The position numbers were made by a program, and so were the translations under genes. A stretch of DNA of 64,000 bases, taken from assembly GCA_964462585.1 (NCBI GenBank), contig CAYXAK010000001.1:1-64000 (forward strand), given 5' to 3'. The notes below the pieces were generated by a model that saw only the letters and a list, made by a program, of their open reading frames with translations, was not told where the DNA came from and made no database searches. The number at the start of each line of letters is the position of its first letter. The first letter of the stretch is position 1. This document shows positions 8,999-18,410 of this stretch, in pieces. The DNA comes from Halarsenatibacter sp964462585. GTDB lineage: Bacteria; Bacillota; Halanaerobiia; Halanaerobiales; Halarsenatibacteraceae.

Positions 8999-9787
8999 AT
9001 GAATTTTCTTTTACTCGGTGATATTGTCGGAAGAGCAGGCCGAAGAGCCGTGAGAAAGTATCTTGCTGACCTCATAGATAAATATGATATAGATTTTGTT
9101 ATTGCCAACGGGGAAAATGCTGCGGGAGGCTTTGGCATAACTGAAGATGTCTCTGAAGAGCTTTTTGAGTATGGTATAGACTGCCTCACGATGGGCAATC
9201 ATACCTGGAAAAATAAAAATATATATAAGTTTATAGATGACGAGCCCAGGCTGATCAGACCTCTTAATTTTGCTCCTGGAATACCCGGACGAGGTGTAAG
9301 CTCTTTTCTTAAAAATGGACGCCGGGTGGTTGTTGTGAATTTAATAGGTCAGGTTTTTATGCAGGCCCATGATTCACCCTTCAGGGTTATTGAGAAAAAC
9401 ATAAAATCCATGCGCATGGAAGCTGACGCACTTCTGATTGATTTTCATGCCGAGGCCACCGGTGAAAAACTGGCAATGGCCAGATTTTTGGATGGCAGAG
9501 CTGACTGCATTTTTGGCACTCATACACATGTACAGACCAGCGATGATCAAATATTACCGGAGGGTACTGCTTATATCAGCGACCTGGGACTTACAGGTGC
9601 TGTTGATTCTATACTGGGCATGAAGCCCAAAGAGATCATAAAGAAACATCTAACAGGACTGCCGACTAAATTTAAGGTCGGTACCGGGGCAGTGAAAATT
9701 GAAGGTGCTGTATACAGGCAGAGGGAAGACGAAATATTTTCTTTCAGAGTCTGCGAAGATCCTGAAACAGAAACGTCAGAGGTTTAA
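8999..9787 (+). CDS. ymdB: YmdB-family metallophosphoesterase (2',3'-cyclic nucleotide phosphodiesterase)
   Basis: This 262-aa protein belongs to the TIGR00282/YmdB family. The B. subtilis member hydrolyses 2',3'-cAMP and affects biofilm and sporulation decisions. The metallophosphoesterase motifs are intact: GDIVG at the N-terminus, NGENAAGGFG, GNHTWKN, DFHAEATGEK and GTHTHVQTSD. AGGGTGG precedes the ATG. It is conserved next to rny. A transcription terminator separates the two genes here, so it may have its own weak promoter. Confidence 0.9.
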   Translation: MNFLLLGDIVGRAGRRAVRKYLADLIDKYDIDFVIANGENAAGGFGITEDVSEELFEYGIDCLTMGNHTWKNKNIYKFIDDEPRLIRPLNFAPGIPGRGVSSFLKNGRRVVVVNLIGQVFMQAHDSPFRVIEKNIKSMRMEADALLIDFHAEATGEKLAMARFLDGRADCIFGTHTHVQTSDDQILPEGTAYISDLGLTGAVDSILGMKPKEIIKKHLTGLPTKFKVGTGAVKIEGAVYRQREDEIFSFRVCEDPETETSEV

Positions 9788-9790
9788 AAG

Positions 9791-10606
9791 ATGTCAGCTG
9801 ATCTTCATATTCATACCAGAGCTTCCGACGGCAGGTTCACTGCCGCGGAGGTCGTAAAGAAGGCTCAGAAAAAAGGGCTCACAATCATATCTGTCACCGA
9901 CCATGATACAGTTTCAGGTATGGAATCCGCACTGAACTCTGCCCGGTCTGAAGAAATAGAGGTTATACCCGGGGTTGAGATTAATACAGAGTTCATGGGT
10001 GAAGATGTCCATATTTTAGGCTATTTTATCGATATTCAAAGTAAGATTCTGCTCAGAACTCTGACAGGAATAGTTGAAAGCAGAAAGGAAAGAGCGAAGA
10101 AGATTATTCAAAATATGCAGCAGGACGGTATCGAGGTTGAATTTGGAGAACTGCAGGATATAGTAACCGGAGACATATACAGCCGGTCACATATTGCTGA
10201 GCTGCTCAACAAAAAGAACATAGTAAGCGATTATGAAGCGGCCTTTGACAGGTATATACATAAAGACTCACCCTACTATGTGGGCAGATATTATATCTCC
10301 GTGGAGAAAGCAATATCTGTCATTAAAGAAGCGGGAGGATTGACCGTTCTTGCTCATCCAGGTAAAATAGTCAATCGTAATGATGTGATCCTGAGGTTGA
10401 TCGAAATGGGAGTTGATGGTCTGGAAGTTTATTATCCAGAGCATTCCAGCAGTGTGACTGCGGAACTAAAATCACTGGCGCAAAAAAATGACCTTCTGAT
10501 TACAGGTGGTTCGGATTATCATGGTCTGGATAAGAGAGAAAAAAATAAACTGGGCAGTGTGAAACTCAGAGATAAGCATATATCAGAGATGAGAAATAGA
10601 TTATAA
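9791..10606 (+). CDS. PHP-domain phosphoesterase (RNase AM / nucleoside bisphosphate phosphatase type)
   Basis: This 271-aa PHP-family protein has all metal-binding motifs in order: DLHIHTRASDG, SVTDHDT, PGVEIN, SRSHIAELL, LAHPGK and GGSDYHG. COG0613 members such as E. coli YciV hydrolyse 3',5'-nucleoside bisphosphates or trim 5' RNA ends. It starts 3 bases after ymdB behind AGAGGT, so it is translated with that gene. Placed beside rny, ymdB and thpR, it makes a group of RNA-end and cyclic-nucleotide enzymes, which supports an RNA-related role. Exact substrate unknown. Confidence 0.82.
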   Translation: MSADLHIHTRASDGRFTAAEVVKKAQKKGLTIISVTDHDTVSGMESALNSARSEEIEVIPGVEINTEFMGEDVHILGYFIDIQSKILLRTLTGIVESRKERAKKIIQNMQQDGIEVEFGELQDIVTGDIYSRSHIAELLNKKNIVSDYEAAFDRYIHKDSPYYVGRYYISVEKAISVIKEAGGLTVLAHPGKIVNRNDVILRLIEMGVDGLEVYYPEHSSSVTAELKSLAQKNDLLITGGSDYHGLDKREKNKLGSVKLRDKHISEMRNRL

Positions 10607-10658
10607 ACAGCAGATTTATAAACTCTGTTCAGTCTGAATTTGGCGGTTATCACTATGC

Positions 10659-10687
10659 TTGACATGAAAATTGTTGTCTGTTAAACT
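10659..10687 (+). promoter_or_regulatory. Sigma-A-type promoter for the rnf locus
   Basis: TTGACA (10659–10664), 17 bases and TAAACT (10682–10687) lie in the 241-base gap before rnfC. The 5' leader would be about 150 bases. I see no clear riboswitch fold or operator in it. Confidence 0.6.
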
Positions 10688-10847
10688 GATTTCTAGAAGT
10701 TTATATTTAGTGTATGAGATTAATTTTACCAGGCTGTGTTACAAATATAACGATATATGGACGCGGTGGTTTTTAGCCTGTTTTTTTGTCTGAAAAGTTA
10801 ATTATAAGAATCACATTATATTTATTTTTCGGAGGTGTGGCAATAAA

Positions 10848-12161
10848 GTGGAAGATCTGAAAAAGTTTCCTATTGGAGGAGTGCATCTGCCTGAAGAAAA
10901 ACACCTGACAACGGATTCCCCCATAGAAGATATGGCACTTCCAGCTCAGGTAACAATTCCTCTGCAGATGCATATTGGTGCCCCCTGTAATCCCGTTGTA
11001 TCTGAGGGAGATGAGGTCAAAAGGGGTCAGCTGATTGCCAGCAATGAAGAGGCCCTCTCTGCCCGAATTCATGCTAGTATATCGGGAGTTTATCGGGGAA
11101 TAGTTTCGCGTCCTGGACCTGATGGTTCCATGATAGATTGCATGTTGATCGAGAACGAAGGCCAGGATAATGAGGAGAAACTTCTGGAGCCTTCTTACGC
11201 AAAAGCGGAACTCGATGCGGATAAGATTGTTGAGCGGGTGAGAGAAGCCGGGATTGTAGGGCTGGGAGGAGCCTGTTTTCCCACACATGTGAAGCTATCT
11301 CCTCCGGAGGATAAACCGATTGATACGGTAATTATTAACGGAGCAGAATGTGAGCCCTATCTGACGGTCGATGACAGACTGATGCGGGAGAAGACAAAAC
11401 TGCTCTTTGAAGGTCTTAATATGATCATGAAAGCAAGTGGAGCAGAAAAAGGCATTGTATCGAGTGAGATAAACAAGCCCAAAGCCGTGGAGGCGATCAG
11501 AGAGGAAGCTGAAAACTGGGATAACTTAAGCGGTGTACCTCTCGATACAAGATACCCCCACGGTGCAGAAAAACATCTGATAAAAGCTGTTTTGAACAGG
11601 GAGGTTCCCAGACGTGGTCTGCCGATGGATGTAGGTGTAATTGTGAACAACGTTCAGACCACCACCAAAATTGCTGAAGCACTTTACAGGGGACGAACCC
11701 TAATAGATAGAGTTATAACAGTCAGTGGAAGAGCTTTAAAAGAGCAGAAAAATCTGCTGGTACCGATAGGAGCCTCTATAGGTGATGCTATTGACTTCTG
11801 CGGCGGTATAGACCGGGAGGAGTATTATACAATTATGGGAGGTCCTATGACAGGCAAAAGAGTTGATAATCTGGACGTCCCGGTGGGAAAAGGTACTTCG
11901 GGTGTGGTGCTGCTCTCGGAAGAAGAATACAGTGATCCCGAAACGAGGGTCTGCATAAAATGCGGCAAGTGCGTTGATGTCTGCCCCATGTATCTGCCGC
12001 CCAACAGGATTACAGCTTTTGTAAACAATGATATGTATGAAGAAGCTGAGATTGCGGGTTTGGATGACTGTATTGAATGCGGAGCCTGTGCTTTTGTCTG
12101 TCCATCTAAAAGACCACTCCTGCGCTGGATCCAGCAGGGGAAGGCTGCTGCAGATAGTTAA
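10848..12161 (+). CDS. rnfC: Rnf electron-transport complex subunit RnfC
   Basis: RnfC is the peripheral cytoplasmic subunit that exchanges electrons with NAD(H). At the N-terminus is PIGGVHLPE. The NADH/FMN-binding region with GLGGACFPTHVK lies at about 138–149, followed by NGAECEPYLTVDDR, an SLBB-like segment, and two complete [4Fe-4S] motifs: CIKCGKCVDVCP (about 369) and CIECGACAFVCP (about 408). All eight cysteines are present, so the subunit looks functional. The length of 437 aa is normal. GTG start, with GGAGGTG about 10 bases upstream. It heads a locus that lacks rnfB. Confidence 0.93.
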   Translation: MEDLKKFPIGGVHLPEEKHLTTDSPIEDMALPAQVTIPLQMHIGAPCNPVVSEGDEVKRGQLIASNEEALSARIHASISGVYRGIVSRPGPDGSMIDCMLIENEGQDNEEKLLEPSYAKAELDADKIVERVREAGIVGLGGACFPTHVKLSPPEDKPIDTVIINGAECEPYLTVDDRLMREKTKLLFEGLNMIMKASGAEKGIVSSEINKPKAVEAIREEAENWDNLSGVPLDTRYPHGAEKHLIKAVLNREVPRRGLPMDVGVIVNNVQTTTKIAEALYRGRTLIDRVITVSGRALKEQKNLLVPIGASIGDAIDFCGGIDREEYYTIMGGPMTGKRVDNLDVPVGKGTSGVVLLSEEEYSDPETRVCIKCGKCVDVCPMYLPPNRITAFVNNDMYEEAEIAGLDDCIECGACAFVCPSKRPLLRWIQQGKAAADS

Positions 12162-12225
12162 ACATTTTTTAAAATAAGAATTATACACTGGTATCTTTAG
12201 GTTAAAATTTCGGAGGTGAAATGTT

Positions 12226-15200
12226 TTGTCAAACTCTTTTGAGATGTCAGGTCCACACATTAGACAGCTCGATTCTATAGAAAAAACGATGTGGAATGTG
12301 GTCCTGGCATTAATTCCAGCTATATTTATGGCTGTGTATCTATTTGGCACTTATGCACTATATCTCGTTGCTGCCACCATGATCACCTGTATGCTGGTAG
12401 AGATTCCTTTCAATAAAGATTTGAGCGGTCGACAGAGATTTTTGGGGGATGGAAGTGCTGCAGTTACAGGTGTTATACTGGGACTTTCGCTTCCTCCCAT
12501 AGCACCCTGGTGGGTGCCGATAGTTGGTGGAGCAGCTGCTATTCTCGTGGGCAAACAGCTATTTGGCGGTCTGGGGAATAATATCTTCAATCCCGCCCTG
12601 GTGGGAAGAGCAATACTTTCTATCTCCTGGACTGTTTACATGACACAGTGGGTTACCCCTTTTGACGGTGTCAGCACCAGCACCCCTCTGGCCACACCCG
12701 GAGCTGATACTCCTCTCTGGGATCTATTTGTCGGTACAGTTCCCGGCAGCATAGGTGAAACATCTGCTCTGGCGTTATTGATAGGGGCAGCATATCTATA
12801 TTATAAAGGCTATCTTGACCTGAGAATTTCTATACCCTATGTGGTCGCTGCCGCAGTGACTGCCTTTGTTCTTGGAATTAATCCTATATATTCTATACTG
12901 GCCGGTTCACTCATAATTGGTGCTTTCTTCATTGCCACTGATATGGTTTCATCTCCGGCCACGAGAAGCGGCAGGATCGTTTATGGAATTGGCTGTGGAG
13001 TTTTGACCATAGCTATCCGTTCCTTTACCGGGTTTCCGGAAGGTGTCACATTTGCCATACTGCTGATGAACGGTTTTTCTCATCTTTTTGATACACTTTT
13101 TGAGGGATATATATTTGGCCAGATCCATATGAAGAAGCGAAGAATTATGCAGGTAGGTGTGGTTCTGCTCTCCACACTCATCTTTGCCGCTGTCGCTTTC
13201 GGAGGATTTCAGTTGACTGAAAGAGAATTCCTCCAGCCCCAGCATCGTGTGTTTAATCAGCACATGCATGAGTTTTTCCCCCATGCTGATGGATTTAACA
13301 TGCTGGAAGAACTGCATCGTGATAGAATGCTCGCCGAGGTGAGACAGGGGGACCGCAGAGTTGGTTTTCTGGCCTATACCCATAGAATCGGTTATGATGG
13401 CAAGATAGAGAATATGGTTGCCATAAATCCTGATGGTGAAGTTATCGGCAGCAAAATAATAGATCACAATGAAAGCGCGACACTGGGAGCTCAGATCGAA
13501 AGGGAGGATTTCCTGGCCCAGTTTGTCGGCCTGAGATACGAGGATATGAATCCTTCCTTTGGAGCAGGGGATTTTAATCTGGATACAATTACAAATGCCA
13601 CGCTCTCTTCTATAGCCGTAGCTCAGACTGTTGAAACTTCACTTGAGCTTGTCAACAGACAGCTTCACGGCAACCGCTTTGATTACTTTAATCTGCCCAC
13701 CGGAAGATATCGAGGGTCCGGTACGGGCTGGGGCGGCGAGATGGAAGCAGAGGTGGTCGTTGAAGATGGATTTTTGATGGATATAAGAGTTTTGAAACAT
13801 AATGAGACTCCTCACAAGGCCAGAAGCGCCTTTGAAAGGCTGAAATCCAAGATCATCAGCGCTCAGAGCACTGATGTAGATGTGATATCAGGATCTACAC
13901 TGAGCAGCAACGGTCTGCTGGAAGCCATTGATGATGCTCTTGCTTCCAGAAGGCTGGAAATTATGGAGACCGATTTCTCACAGCTTGAAGATGGCCGATA
14001 TACGGGAACAGCTCCCGGATATATAGGAGATATTGAAGTCGAAATTGAAATTCTCGACGGTGAGATTGTAGATATCGATGTGCTCCGTCACCGGGAGACC
14101 ACCTATCTTGCTGAGCCCGCTCTGGAAAGATTGAAAAACCGGGTTATCTCAGAACAGAGCGTTGATGTTGAAATGGTATCTGGCGCTACACTGACCAGCC
14201 GGGGTTTTCTGGCAGCTGTTTCTGATGCCGGTACTGTAGAAGAACCATTTGCAGTTCCTGATGAAGATGGAACCTATACAGGTACAGCTGAGGGCTATCA
14301 GGGTGATATTGTACTCGATGTGGTCGTAGAAAATGGCGAAATCGTTGATATAATTGTAATTGATCATGCTGAGACAGATGATATTGCTGAACCGGCTTTC
14401 GAAGATCTGAAAGAACGCGTGCTGGAACAGCAATCTATTGATGTTGATATAGTAACAGGTGCTACCTTCTCCAGTGAAGGCTATCTGCAGGCGATTGAAA
14501 ATGCTTTTGCAGAGGTGACACCAGAATATGAAGATGGCGTCTATACTGCCACTGGCCAGGGATATCAGAGTGATATCGAAATCGAAGTTACCATAAGTGA
14601 AGGTGAGATATCCTCAATAGAAGTTCTCTCACATGGGGAAACAGCTGAAATTGCCGATCCAGCTTTCGAGGATCTGGAAGAAGCCGTAATTGAAGCTCAA
14701 AGTGCTGATGTTGATACCGTAAGCGGTGCGACCGGCACAAGTGAAGGCTATCTGGAAGCACTGGCCCAGATACTGGATGAAGCCAGTCCTGATGAACCCG
14801 ATGAAATAGAAGAAGTTGAAGAAGAACTGCAGGATGGAGAATATATCGGTACAGGAGAAGGATACAATGATGATATAGAGGTCGAGATAACGGTTGAAGA
14901 TGGAGAAATTGTAGCTGTGGAGGTGCTCAGTCACGCCGAAACCGAAGATATAGCAGAGCCTGCCTTTGAAGACCTGGAGCAGGCCGTGATAGACTCCCAG
15001 AGCACAGATGTTGATACAGTATCCGGTGCCACAGGTTCAAGTGAGGGCTATCTGGCAGCAGTGGATGAAGCACTGGACAAAGCGGGAGATGTTCCCGAAG
15101 ATCCTGAAGAGCCGGAGGAAACTGAATTAATCTATGAAGATGGAACCTATGTCGGCCTCGGTGAAGGATATAACGATGATATTGAGATTGAACTGACCGT

Positions 15201-17787
15201 CGAGGAAGGTGGAATCACAGCAATAGAGGTGCTCAGTCACGAAGAGACCGAAGATATAGCCGAACCTGCTTTTGAAGATCTGGAGCAGGCTGTGATAGAT
15301 TCCCAGAGCACAGATGTTGATACAGTATCCGGTGCCACAGGTTCCAGCGAAGGCTATCTGGCTGCAGTAGATGAAGCACTGGCCGCAGCCGAAACTACTG
15401 AAGATATTGAAGAGGAGTTTCCTGAAATTCCAGAACCTGAAATCGAACTTGCTGATGGTAGATTTTCAGGTGAAGCAGCTGGATATAATGAAGAAATAGT
15501 AGTTGAGGTTGTTATTGAAAATGGTCTGATTGTGGGCATTGATGTAATAGAACATGATGAAACCCCTGATATTGCCGAACCTGCCTTTGAAGAGATGAAA
15601 GATCGGGTTGTTGCTGCTCAGAACACCGAAGTTGACACAGTTACAGAAGCTACTGGTTCCAGTCAGGGTTTTTTACGGGCAGTGAATGTGGCTATAACCA
15701 GCTCAAATGAACAGGCTGAAAAAGAGCCAGCAGCAATTTACGAATCTGGAACTTACACGGCCTCTGCAGAAGGTTACAATGATATGATTGAGGTAGAGAT
15801 TACTGTGGATGAACAGGAAATTACCTCAATAGAAGTCCTAAGCCATGAGGATACTGAAGATATAGCCGAGCCTGCCTTCGAGGACCTGGAGCAGTCTGTG
15901 ATAGATTCTCAGAGTACAGATGTAGATACGATATCCGGTGCCACAGGTTCCAGTGAGGGTTATCTGGCCGCTGTGGAGGCTGCTTTAAAGGAAGCTAAAA
16001 TTGATGAAGATGTCGATGATGAGCCTGAAGCAGAAACCTTCACAGGCACTGGTGAAGGCTATAATGATGATATTGAGGTGCAGATTTCAGTCGAAGACGG
16101 AGATATCGTCGGGATAGAAGTCCTCAGCCATGGCGATACTGAAGATATAGCCGAGCCTGCCTTCGAGGACCTGGAGCAGGCTGTGATTGAAGCTCAGAGT
16201 ACAGATGTTGACACAGTCTCAGGCGCTACGGCCTCAAGTGAGGGTTATCTGGCCGCTGTGGAAGCTGCCATGGAAACAGCCGGCCTCATTGAAGAAGAAC
16301 CCGAAGAAGAGCCAGCAGCAATTTACAAACCTGGAACTTACACAGCCTCTGCAGAAGGTTACAATGATATGATCAAGGTAGAGATTACTGTGGATGGACA
16401 GGAAATTACCGCAATAGAAGTATTAAGCCATGAGGAGACAGATAATATAGCAGAATCTGCCTTCGAGGATCTGGAGCAGGCTGTGATAGATTCTCAGAGC
16501 ATCGATGTAGATACGATATCCGGTGCCACAGGTACCAGTGAGGGTTATCTGGCCGCTGTGGAGGTTGCTTTAGAGGAAGCTAAAATTGATGAAGATATAA
16601 ATGATGAGCTCGAAGAACCTTTAGAGGAGCCTGAAGCAGAAACCTTCACAGGTACTGGTGAAGGCTATAGAGGTGAAATTGAGATCGAAATAACTTTTGC
16701 AGATGATGAGATCACAGCAATAGAGGTTTTAAGCCACGAGGATTCAGAGGACATAGCTGAACCAGCCTTTTCAGACCTGGAAGAAGCAATAATAGAAATC
16801 CAGAGCACAGACGTCGATACAATTTCGGGAGCTACCGGATCATCTCAGGGATATCTTGAAGCAGCAAGAGATGCAATTGAGAAAGCCGGTCTGGAAGAGA
16901 AATTTATTTCAGCACCTGAAGATGAAGATGAAATTGAATTATTTGATGGCAAATACAGAGGTGTTGGCGAGGGTTACAGTGGTGATGTAGAGGTAGAAAT
17001 TACGGTGGAAGATAGCACCATAACCTCTATAGAGGTTTTGGATCATGAAGATTCTGAAGATATAGCGGAACCTGCTTTTCAGGATCTAAAACAGGCTGTA
17101 CTAGAAGTTCAAAACAGTAATGTAGATACTGTTTCCGGTGCTACCGGTTCCAGTGAGGGTTATCTTGAGGCCGTGGAAGAGGCAGTGGAAAAAGCTGGAC
17201 AGCATCGGGATGAATCTGATGTTTATCTGGAGGATGGTTTATTTACAGGTACAGGCCAGGGATATAGCGGTGCTATAGAGCTGGAGTTAACTGTTGAAGC
17301 CAGTGAGATCAGAGCAATAAAAGTTCTCAGCCATGAAGATTCAGAGGATATAGCTGAACCTGCTTTTGCAGACCTGGAGCAGGCTATTATTGAAGCCCAG
17401 AGATCGAATGTTGAAGCTGTGTCTGGAGCCACAGGTTCTTCACGGGGATATCTGGAAGCTGTATATGAAGCTTTATCGAAATCTGAAGTGGAAATACCTG
17501 AAGAAGAACCGGAGGTAAGTTTGGTTGACGGAACATTTGCCGGCGTAGGTGAAGGATACAGCGATGATATTGAAATAGAGCTGGTAATAACAGAAGGCAA
17601 AATCTCCTCAATAGAAGTTTTGAAACACGAAGATTCTCCCGATATAGCTGAACCTGCTTTTGAAGATTTAACAGAAAATATTATCCGTCATCAATCTTCA
17701 GATGTGGATGTTATTACAGGTGCAACAGGTTCCAGCCAGGGATTTTTGGCAGCAGTACAAAATGCTATAGAGAAAGCTGAAAACTAA
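12226..17787 (+). CDS. rnfDG: RnfD–RnfG fusion with 14 C-terminal tandem FMN-binding domains
   Basis: One uninterrupted 1853-aa frame starts at TTG 12226, 6 bases after CGGAGGTGA. Residues 1 to about 300 are RnfD: several membrane helices, the FGGLGNNIFNPALVGRA signature, and STSTPLA at 150–156, where Thr153 fits the RnfD flavinylation position. From about residue 302 comes RnfG: a membrane helix, SATLGAQ, and DTITNATLSS at the FMN-Thr position. From about 493 to the end are 14 repeats of about 80 residues plus acidic linkers. Each has a GxYxGxGEGYxxDIEVE start, a DIAEPAFEDL middle and a D-x3-SGAT-x-SS-x-GYL site of the type flavinylated by ApbE. The first site is at about 555–558 and the last at 1831–1834. 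Repeat 7 reads TEAT and repeat 1 SGST. Normal RnfD is about 320–350 aa and RnfG about 200. I infer a covalent multi-flavin chain extending into the periplasm. No apbE is in the window. Confidence 0.92.
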   Translation: MSNSFEMSGPHIRQLDSIEKTMWNVVLALIPAIFMAVYLFGTYALYLVAATMITCMLVEIPFNKDLSGRQRFLGDGSAAVTGVILGLSLPPIAPWWVPIVGGAAAILVGKQLFGGLGNNIFNPALVGRAILSISWTVYMTQWVTPFDGVSTSTPLATPGADTPLWDLFVGTVPGSIGETSALALLIGAAYLYYKGYLDLRISIPYVVAAAVTAFVLGINPIYSILAGSLIIGAFFIATDMVSSPATRSGRIVYGIGCGVLTIAIRSFTGFPEGVTFAILLMNGFSHLFDTLFEGYIFGQIHMKKRRIMQVGVVLLSTLIFAAVAFGGFQLTEREFLQPQHRVFNQHMHEFFPHADGFNMLEELHRDRMLAEVRQGDRRVGFLAYTHRIGYDGKIENMVAINPDGEVIGSKIIDHNESATLGAQIEREDFLAQFVGLRYEDMNPSFGAGDFNLDTITNATLSSIAVAQTVETSLELVNRQLHGNRFDYFNLPTGRYRGSGTGWGGEMEAEVVVEDGFLMDIRVLKHNETPHKARSAFERLKSKIISAQSTDVDVISGSTLSSNGLLEAIDDALASRRLEIMETDFSQLEDGRYTGTAPGYIGDIEVEIEILDGEIVDIDVLRHRETTYLAEPALERLKNRVISEQSVDVEMVSGATLTSRGFLAAVSDAGTVEEPFAVPDEDGTYTGTAEGYQGDIVLDVVVENGEIVDIIVIDHAETDDIAEPAFEDLKERVLEQQSIDVDIVTGATFSSEGYLQAIENAFAEVTPEYEDGVYTATGQGYQSDIEIEVTISEGEISSIEVLSHGETAEIADPAFEDLEEAVIEAQSADVDTVSGATGTSEGYLEALAQILDEASPDEPDEIEEVEEELQDGEYIGTGEGYNDDIEVEITVEDGEIVAVEVLSHAETEDIAEPAFEDLEQAVIDSQSTDVDTVSGATGSSEGYLAAVDEALDKAGDVPEDPEEPEETELIYEDGTYVGLGEGYNDDIEIELTVEEGGITAIEVLSHEETEDIAEPAFEDLEQAVIDSQSTDVDTVSGATGSSEGYLAAVDEALAAAETTEDIEEEFPEIPEPEIELADGRFSGEAAGYNEEIVVEVVIENGLIVGIDVIEHDETPDIAEPAFEEMKDRVVAAQNTEVDTVTEATGSSQGFLRAVNVAITSSNEQAEKEPAAIYESGTYTASAEGYNDMIEVEITVDEQEITSIEVLSHEDTEDIAEPAFEDLEQSVIDSQSTDVDTISGATGSSEGYLAAVEAALKEAKIDEDVDDEPEAETFTGTGEGYNDDIEVQISVEDGDIVGIEVLSHGDTEDIAEPAFEDLEQAVIEAQSTDVDTVSGATASSEGYLAAVEAAMETAGLIEEEPEEEPAAIYKPGTYTASAEGYNDMIKVEITVDGQEITAIEVLSHEETDNIAESAFEDLEQAVIDSQSIDVDTISGATGTSEGYLAAVEVALEEAKIDEDINDELEEPLEEPEAETFTGTGEGYRGEIEIEITFADDEITAIEVLSHEDSEDIAEPAFSDLEEAIIEIQSTDVDTISGATGSSQGYLEAARDAIEKAGLEEKFISAPEDEDEIELFDGKYRGVGEGYSGDVEVEITVEDSTITSIEVLDHEDSEDIAEPAFQDLKQAVLEVQNSNVDTVSGATGSSEGYLEAVEEAVEKAGQHRDESDVYLEDGLFTGTGQGYSGAIELELTVEASEIRAIKVLSHEDSEDIAEPAFADLEQAIIEAQRSNVEAVSGATGSSRGYLEAVYEALSKSEVEIPEEEPEVSLVDGTFAGVGEGYSDDIEIELVITEGKISSIEVLKHEDSPDIAEPAFEDLTENIIRHQSSDVDVITGATGSSQGFLAAVQNAIEKAEN
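13702..17780 (+). repeat. Fourteen in-frame tandem repeats encoding FMN-binding domains
   Basis: The DNA holds 14 related units averaging about 290 bases. Some neighbours are nearly identical: units 5 and 6 share long runs around the SGAT site (about 14960–15085 and 15270–15385). Units 8–9 and 10–11 look like a copied two-domain block; the GAGCCAGCAGCAATTTA stretch recurs at 15724 and 16309, 585 bases (195 codons) apart. This points to growth by recombination between repeats, with repeat number possibly varying between strains. Confidence 0.85.
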
Positions 17788-17816
17788 CAGGTTATGAGAG
17801 AGGGTGATGAAAAAAC

Positions 17817-18410
17817 ATGGAAAAATTCAATAACATGTTCGAACAGGTAGTCCTGCTGGGAATTATCCCTATACTGGGAGGCAGCAGAAATCTAACCACA
17901 GCTGTTATTACAACTGTAATACTGGTTTTAACTGCCATTATCTTAAGATTGGTATCCAGACTTTTAAATCAGGATAGTCTGGCAGGAGCGCACTGGGTTT
18001 TATTCCTGGCAGTAGGAATATCTCTATCATATGTTGCATATCTTTTTTCCGCTTTTCTGTATCCTCAGGTCTATCAGCATTCGGGTATATATTTGCTTTT
18101 GATAGGAGTTTCTCCCCTGACCTATTATGGCTGTAAGCTAAATGTTTCTTTTTCTGATCTCTGGAAGAGATTTAATATCTTCTTTTTGACGATTATTGTT
18201 GTGAGTTTTTTCAGGGAACTCATCGGCTTTGGTTCAATACTGGGCAGGTCATTTTTTGAAGTTGGTTTTGCGCCGCTCAGTTCTTTTCAGGGGGCACCTG
18301 GAGCTTTTATAATCCTGGGCACCATCTGGTTGATTTTTCGCTGGATAATATCTGCCAATTTGCTGGATGAAGGCATGCTAAAGATAGAGGAGGGGACTGA
18401 AATTGAGTGA
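17817..18410 (+). CDS. rnfE: RnfE-like membrane subunit lacking the [2Fe-2S] cysteines
   Basis: The protein is 197 aa with about six membrane helices. RnfE identity is supported by FRELIGFGSILG, matching the REIIGNGT region, by APGAFIILG near the C-terminus, and by its position after rnfG. In ordinary RnfE and NqrD, cysteines in LGLCP and VNC motifs hold an intramembrane [2Fe-2S] cluster with RnfA. Here the first reads LLGIIPILGG (Cys to Ile). The second region, GIYLLLIGVSPLTYYGCK, has SP where NC is expected; the only Cys of the protein is several residues later. I infer that the cluster is absent. ATG start behind AGGGTGAT. Confidence 0.8.
   Translation: MEKFNNMFEQVVLLGIIPILGGSRNLTTAVITTVILVLTAIILRLVSRLLNQDSLAGAHWVLFLAVGISLSYVAYLFSAFLYPQVYQHSGIYLLLIGVSPLTYYGCKLNVSFSDLWKRFNIFFLTIIVVSFFRELIGFGSILGRSFFEVGFAPLSSFQGAPGAFIILGTIWLIFRWIISANLLDEGMLKIEEGTEIE

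Noticed and set aside
11357..12350. Long antisense open frames opposite rnfC and rnfD
   Set aside because: They are low-complexity or motif-free, lack ribosome binding sites, and lie opposite clearly conserved genes.
13000..13200. Possible frameshift or assembly join between rnfD and rnfG
   Set aside because: The frame runs through without a stop, and the Met at the RnfG start has no ribosome binding site before it, so a true fusion is more likely.
13700..17790. Regular repeated DNA that could be read as a CRISPR or satellite array
   Set aside because: The repeats are in frame, about 290 bases long, diverged, and encode complete FMN-binding domains within one open frame.
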